A stretch of DNA of 14,282 nucleotides, from NCBI GenBank assembly GCA_030018635.1, contig JASEHU010000020.1, positions 1 through 14,282 on the forward strand, written 5' to 3'. The notes under the pieces were generated by a model. That model saw only the letters and a program-made list of their open reading frames with translations, did no database searches and was not told where the DNA came from. The position numbers and the translations under genes are program-made. Of this stretch, positions 13,907-14,282 are shown one piece after another. Source of the stretch: a bacterium. Lineage in GTDB: Bacteria > UBA9089 > CG2-30-40-21 > SBAY01. The first letter of the stretch is position 1. The number at the start of each line of letters is the position of its first letter.

Positions 13907-14282
13907 ATAACATATCAACTGTGTCAAAAGACCAAGCATATCGCATAATTAGTGCCCTGCGTAAGGGCACACCTCCTGAAGAGGGGGTCGATCTCTATTC
14001 TGTAGGGCGAGAACAATTACTCTCTTACTTTAATGACAAGCTGATTGAGATTAAGGACTACGGTGTTTCTGATGTAAAGCTTGTAAGTGCTGATTGGGGA
14101 CATGGGAAAAGTCATTTTCTTGATTTACTGCGGGACTTAGCACTTAAGCACAATTTCGTGGTTTCTAAAGTGGAGCTCCATTCCCGTGAAGCACCTTTTG
14201 ACCAATTACCCATCGTTACTCAACGCATAATGGCAAATATTGCAACGCCGACGGAACGAAGGAACGGACTCGAATCTCTGCT
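13903..14282 (+). CDS. BREX-type ATP-binding protein (DUF2791/BrxD-like), 3'-truncated by the window
   Basis: The ATG at 13903 overlaps the previous stop, with GAGGGAG (13892-13898) upstream, and the frame stays open for 126 codons to the window edge. The start (DQAYRIISALRKGTPPEEG), then GREQLLSYF, SADWGHGKSHFLDLLRDLAL (62-81, P-loop with G68, K69, S70) and VVSKVELHSREAPFDQ (86-101) follow the pattern of P-loop ATPases annotated as BREX-system ATP-binding domain proteins, where the loop is usually GxFGSGKSHLL. Such proteins often sit beside helicase and unknown genes in phage-defence loci. BrxD itself or a related stand-alone module are both possible; the downstream genes would decide. Confidence 0.7.
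   Translation, partial: MNNISTVSKDQAYRIISALRKGTPPEEGVDLYSVGREQLLSYFNDKLIEIKDYGVSDVKLVSADWGHGKSHFLDLLRDLALKHNFVVSKVELHSREAPFDQLPIVTQRIMANIATPTERRNGLESL

Noticed and set aside
1..14282. CRISPR array, insertion sequence or transposase
   Set aside because: No regularly spaced repeats and no transposase-like reading frame were seen on either strand.

Overview
The window is AT-rich bacterial DNA in which every gene that can be supported lies on the + strand, mostly in tightly overlapping, translationally coupled runs with GGAGG-type ribosome binding sites. It is a defence island: remains or complete copies of three classes of restriction-modification (R-M) system sit side by side, together with a HEPN protein, a ClpP-fold serine protease and the start of a BREX-related ATPase module. 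No ribosomal, metabolic or phylogenetic marker gene is present, so the host cannot be named. Strong Shine-Dalgarno sites, bacterial R-M families and an integron-like attC site suggest a bacterium, perhaps of an environmental or candidate phylum lineage; this is a guess.

Layout. (1) 3-236: end of a small zinc-ribbon protein. (2) 261-7168: a four-gene cluster made of a type III Res-like helicase/nuclease, an unrecognised 424-residue protein, a 356-residue protein with a PD-(D/E)XK-like motif, and a type III Mod-like beta-class adenine methyltransferase. Classical type III systems have only mod and res, so the two middle genes are the most interesting unexplained part of the window. (3) 7199-9569: a decayed type I R-M locus bracketed by two 24-bp near-identical direct repeats. 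The hsdS 3' end is frameshifted, hsdR keeps only its two ends and has an amber stop, hsdM is absent, but the HEPN gene between them is intact. (4) 9611-10838: a 33-residue leader-like ORF, a serine dehydrogenase proteinase-family (SDH, ClpP/crotonase fold) protein and a 39-residue coupled ORF. (5) 10849-12907: a likely promoter/operator, two tiny coupled ORFs, an EcoRV-family restriction endonuclease and a D12-class adenine methyltransferase. The second tiny ORF is a paralogue of the leader ORF in region 4. (6) 12923-13011: an attC-like folded recombination site, pieces of which recur in inverted orientation just upstream of the EcoRV-type gene. (7) 13055-14282: an unrecognised 283-residue protein coupled to a BREX-type ATP-binding protein that runs off the window.

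How the parts may work together: Res and Mod should cleave and methylate DNA as a type III-like complex, perhaps with the two extra proteins as further subunits. The EcoRV-like enzyme and its methylase form a self-contained type II pair, in which overlapping start/stop codons link the tiny ORFs to the endonuclease. The HEPN protein may act as a stand-alone RNase effector whose partner R-M has been lost. Repeats at the module edges suggest that the island grew by insertion and recombination of modules.
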